Shown in pieces: positions 62,226-64,000 of a stretch of 64,000 nucleotides of DNA. Position numbers and translations under genes: made by a program. Position 1 is the stretch's first letter. Each line of letters begins with the position of its first letter. Below the pieces are notes generated by a model that did no database searches, was not told where the DNA came from, and saw nothing but the letters and a program-made list of their open reading frames with translations. This DNA is from Bradyrhizobium sp. NAS96.2. GTDB lineage: Bacteria; Pseudomonadota; Alphaproteobacteria; Rhizobiales; Xanthobacteraceae. The stretch is from contig NZ_LGHK01000016.1 of the NCBI RefSeq assembly GCF_001908235.1, positions 1 to 64,000 on the forward strand, in the 5' to 3' direction.

Positions 62226-63152
62226 CTACTCCCATTCAATTTCCGAGAATGCTGCAGTTGCGTTGCGGGCGTTGTAATCATCGAACAATTGCCAGCGCGG
62301 CCGCTCAGCTGCCGCGGCGTGCTCCGCGGCAGCCGTGATCGGCTTGCCGCTTTTGACCAGCGCACGCACGTCCGTGGCCAGCGTCTCAAGATAACGCCGT
62401 TCGTCGGCGAGTGCCCCAGGCCATGCGCTCACGGGTCCGTGACCGGGAACCACGCGCTCGGCTGGAATCGCGGCGAGGTCGCCGAGCGCGCGCAGCCAGC
62501 CCTTGAGGCTGCCGTCGACCACGGGAATATGCTCGAGGAACACCATGTCGCCGGCGAACAGGGTCCCGCTGCGCTCATCGAAGACGGTGAGGTCGTTGTC
62601 GCTGTGGGCGGGCGGCCAGGCTTTCAGGGTGAGGCTCCGTCCCCCGAGATCGAGCTTCAGCGTGTCCTCGACCAGCACGGTCGGTGGAATGATTCGCACC
62701 TCGTCGATCAAGGCATCGCCCATGGTTCGCCGAAACCCGTCGAGATAGAATTGCCCGCGCGCCGCCAACGCGCGGGGCAGGGCCTTGTGGCCGACAAAGC
62801 TGGTCCCGTCGCCGACGAACGCCGCGTTGCCGAAGCTGTGGTCCGGATGCGCGTGGGTGTTGATCACGTAGCGGATCGGCTTGTCGCTATGGCTGCGCAC
62901 CGCGGCGAGCAATTGCCGCCCTTCGCGGACGCTGCCGCCGGTGTCGATGACGGCAACGGCACTATCGCCGATCACGAAGCCCACATTGGCGATGGCGCCT
63001 TCGTTCTCGCGCGTCATCAATGCAGTGACGCCGGTGTGAACGAATATTCCGGGGGCGACTTCGCTCACAGGCAATTCCGCCTCTTGCGCCCGCGCTATGG
63101 TCGGCGCCCAAAGCATCAGGAGCAGCGCAAGCACCGAACCGCCATGAGCCAT
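62226..63152 (-). CDS. Quinoprotein relay system zinc metallohydrolase
   Basis: 308 residues, signal peptide then a metallo-beta-lactamase fold. The metal motif is intact, [10 protein letters not shown] (His100, His102, Asp104, His105), with [15 protein letters not shown] and VVPGHGP. Members near the SoxYZ-like carrier are thought to hydrolyse its bound product, like SoxH. Located upstream of the carrier gene in the same direction. Confidence 0.87.
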   Translation of the reverse strand: MAHGGSVLALLLMLWAPTIARAQEAELPVSEVAPGIFVHTGVTALMTRENEGAIANVGFVIGDSAVAVIDTGGSVREGRQLLAAVRSHSDKPIRYVINTHAHPDHSFGNAAFVGDGTSFVGHKALPRALAARGQFYLDGFRRTMGDALIDEVRIIPPTVLVEDTLKLDLGGRSLTLKAWPPAHSDNDLTVFDERSGTLFAGDMVFLEHIPVVDGSLKGWLRALGDLAAIPAERVVPGHGPVSAWPGALADERRYLETLATDVRALVKSGKPITAAAEHAAAAERPRWQLFDDYNARNATAAFSEIEWE

Positions 63153-63319
63153 GTTTCCGCCTCAGTTTCTCCGGGACACGTGAACGATGTCGTCTCACGT
63201 CCATTTGCGCTGCAACAAGCAACGCGGCGCCGGCGCGATCATTATCCCTGTTGCACGTCATGCTTTGCCGGGCAATTGCCTGATGACGGTGACCTGTCTG
63301 CTCAAGAGGAGACCGCGTA

Positions 63320-64000
63320 ATGAGAGTTGTCGGATGCCGTCCAGTCCTGTTCACGCTTGTCGGCTTTATCGCCTGTCTCGCCGGCCGCGACATCGCGCGT
63401 GCGCAGGTCAATGAACAGGGCGAACTCTCCATCGAGCTGGTCGATCCCAAAGTGCTCCGCATCTGTGCCGATCCGCGCAACCTGCCGTTCTCGAACGACA
63501 AGGGCGAGGGCTTTGAGAACAAGATCGGCGAGCTGTTCGCCGAGAAGCTGCAGAAGAAGCTCGATTACATGTATTTTCCGCAGGCGACCGGCTTCGTGCG
63601 GGTCACCCTCGGCTCGCATCGCTGCGATGTGATCATGGGATTTCCGCAAGGCGACGACCTCGCGCAAGGCACCAATCCGTACTACCGCACGGCCTATGCG
63701 ATCGTCGCCAAGCCGGGCAGCGGATTGGATGAGGTGACGACGCTCGAGGATGAGCGGCTGAAGGGCAAGCATATCGGCATCGTCGCCGGCACGCCGCCGG
63801 CGACCAACATGGCCATCAACGGGCTGATGGGCAATGCGAAGCCCTATCCGCTGATGATCGATACGCGCTACGATTCCTCGGCCGAGGCGATGATGACCGA
63901 TCTCGAAAAGGGTGAGATCGATGCCGGCATCCTATGGGGGCCGATGGCGGGCTTCTATGCGAAGAAGGCGAACCCGCCGCTGCATATCACGCCGCTGGTC
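63320..64000 (+). CDS. Quinoprotein-dehydrogenase-associated substrate-binding protein (MoxJ-like), cut by window end
   Basis: At least 227 residues, running off the window with no stop. ATG 63320 follows AAGAGGAGAC. Signal peptide (VLFTLVGFIACLAGRDIA), then VLRICADPRNLPFSNDKGEGF, a typical start of the MoxJ-like family, and IVAGTPPATN. It is a second protein of this kind besides 48692-49630, and only about 20 percent alike to it by eye. The gene probably continues about 50-80 codons. Confidence 0.85.
   Translation, partial: MRVVGCRPVLFTLVGFIACLAGRDIARAQVNEQGELSIELVDPKVLRICADPRNLPFSNDKGEGFENKIGELFAEKLQKKLDYMYFPQATGFVRVTLGSHRCDVIMGFPQGDDLAQGTNPYYRTAYAIVAKPGSGLDEVTTLEDERLKGKHIGIVAGTPPATNMAINGLMGNAKPYPLMIDTRYDSSAEAMMTDLEKGEIDAGILWGPMAGFYAKKANPPLHITPLV

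Noticed and set aside
1..64000. CRISPR arrays, rRNA genes, insertion sequences or transposases
   Set aside because: No regularly spaced repeats, no rRNA-like sequence and no transposase or integrase frame seen.

Overview
The window looks like the chromosome of a Bradyrhizobium-like alphaproteobacterium. It has high GC and strong third-position GC bias, which creates very long antisense shadow frames. Intergenic palindromes of a type I associate with this group sit at 36818-36905 and 48550-48634. The gene content fits a soil Rhizobiales: BMP-type nucleoside uptake, a lanthanide-type quinoprotein alcohol dehydrogenase, and many ABC importers.

Region 1 (about 0.2-29.7 kb) is a dense nucleobase block. 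It holds a LysR regulator with a cytosine-deaminase-like amidohydrolase and an NAD(P)H oxidoreductase. Next come an OHCU decarboxylase/HIU hydrolase fusion, urate oxidase, a xanthine-dehydrogenase-type enzyme (large subunit interrupted by a frameshift) and an 8-oxoguanine/guanine-type deaminase. Uptake is served by a four-gene BMP-family nucleoside ABC importer, divergent from a Tsx-like outer-membrane channel. A second operon carries a polyamine-type ABC importer and a hydantoin/allantoin-type racemase, followed by dihydropyrimidinase and a cytidine-deaminase-fold enzyme. The block ends with uracil phosphoribosyltransferase, divergent from a three-gene cluster matching the URC/urg uracil-catabolic pathway (GTP-cyclohydrolase-II-like, DUF1688/Urg3, second UPRT), and a dCMP-deaminase-like gene.

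Region 2 (about 29.7-32.6 kb) is decayed DNA: a frameshifted LysR gene, a headless Opp/Dpp ATPase with an in-frame stop and a 14-C run, a 3' fragment of tRNA-Lys(CTT), and a truncated IclR-type regulator. It looks like an old integration or deletion boundary.

Region 3 (about 32.7-42.7 kb) is fatty-acid or acyl-CoA catabolism: thiolase, SDR dehydrogenase, crotonase, acyl-CoA dehydrogenase. A GntR/FCD regulator follows, divergent from an unusual 1133-residue fusion of a molybdopterin oxidoreductase with a ferredoxin-reductase module, then an AtoE-type short-chain fatty acid transporter.

Region 4 (about 43-48.6 kb) is mixed: two hypothetical genes, a zinc-ribbon/cyclase/AAA/TPR signalling protein, a small hypothetical, and an isolated FlgL-like flagellar gene.

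Region 5 (about 48.7-64 kb) is the most interesting part, a quinoprotein and lanthanide locus. It has a xoxF-type dehydrogenase with the Asp-Tyr-Asp lanthanide signature, followed by a cytochrome c and a XoxJ-like binding protein. Across a divergent promoter region lies a lanmodulin homologue (four EF-hands, Pro at loop position 2 in three), then a free-standing pqqA. Beyond it are a heavy-metal-type RND pump with its adaptor, a three-gene ABC importer, a SoxYZ-like carrier, a zinc metallohydrolase of the quinoprotein relay type, and a second MoxJ-like binding protein cut by the window end. Together these could oxidise an alcohol in the periplasm with Ln-PQQ and manage the metal.
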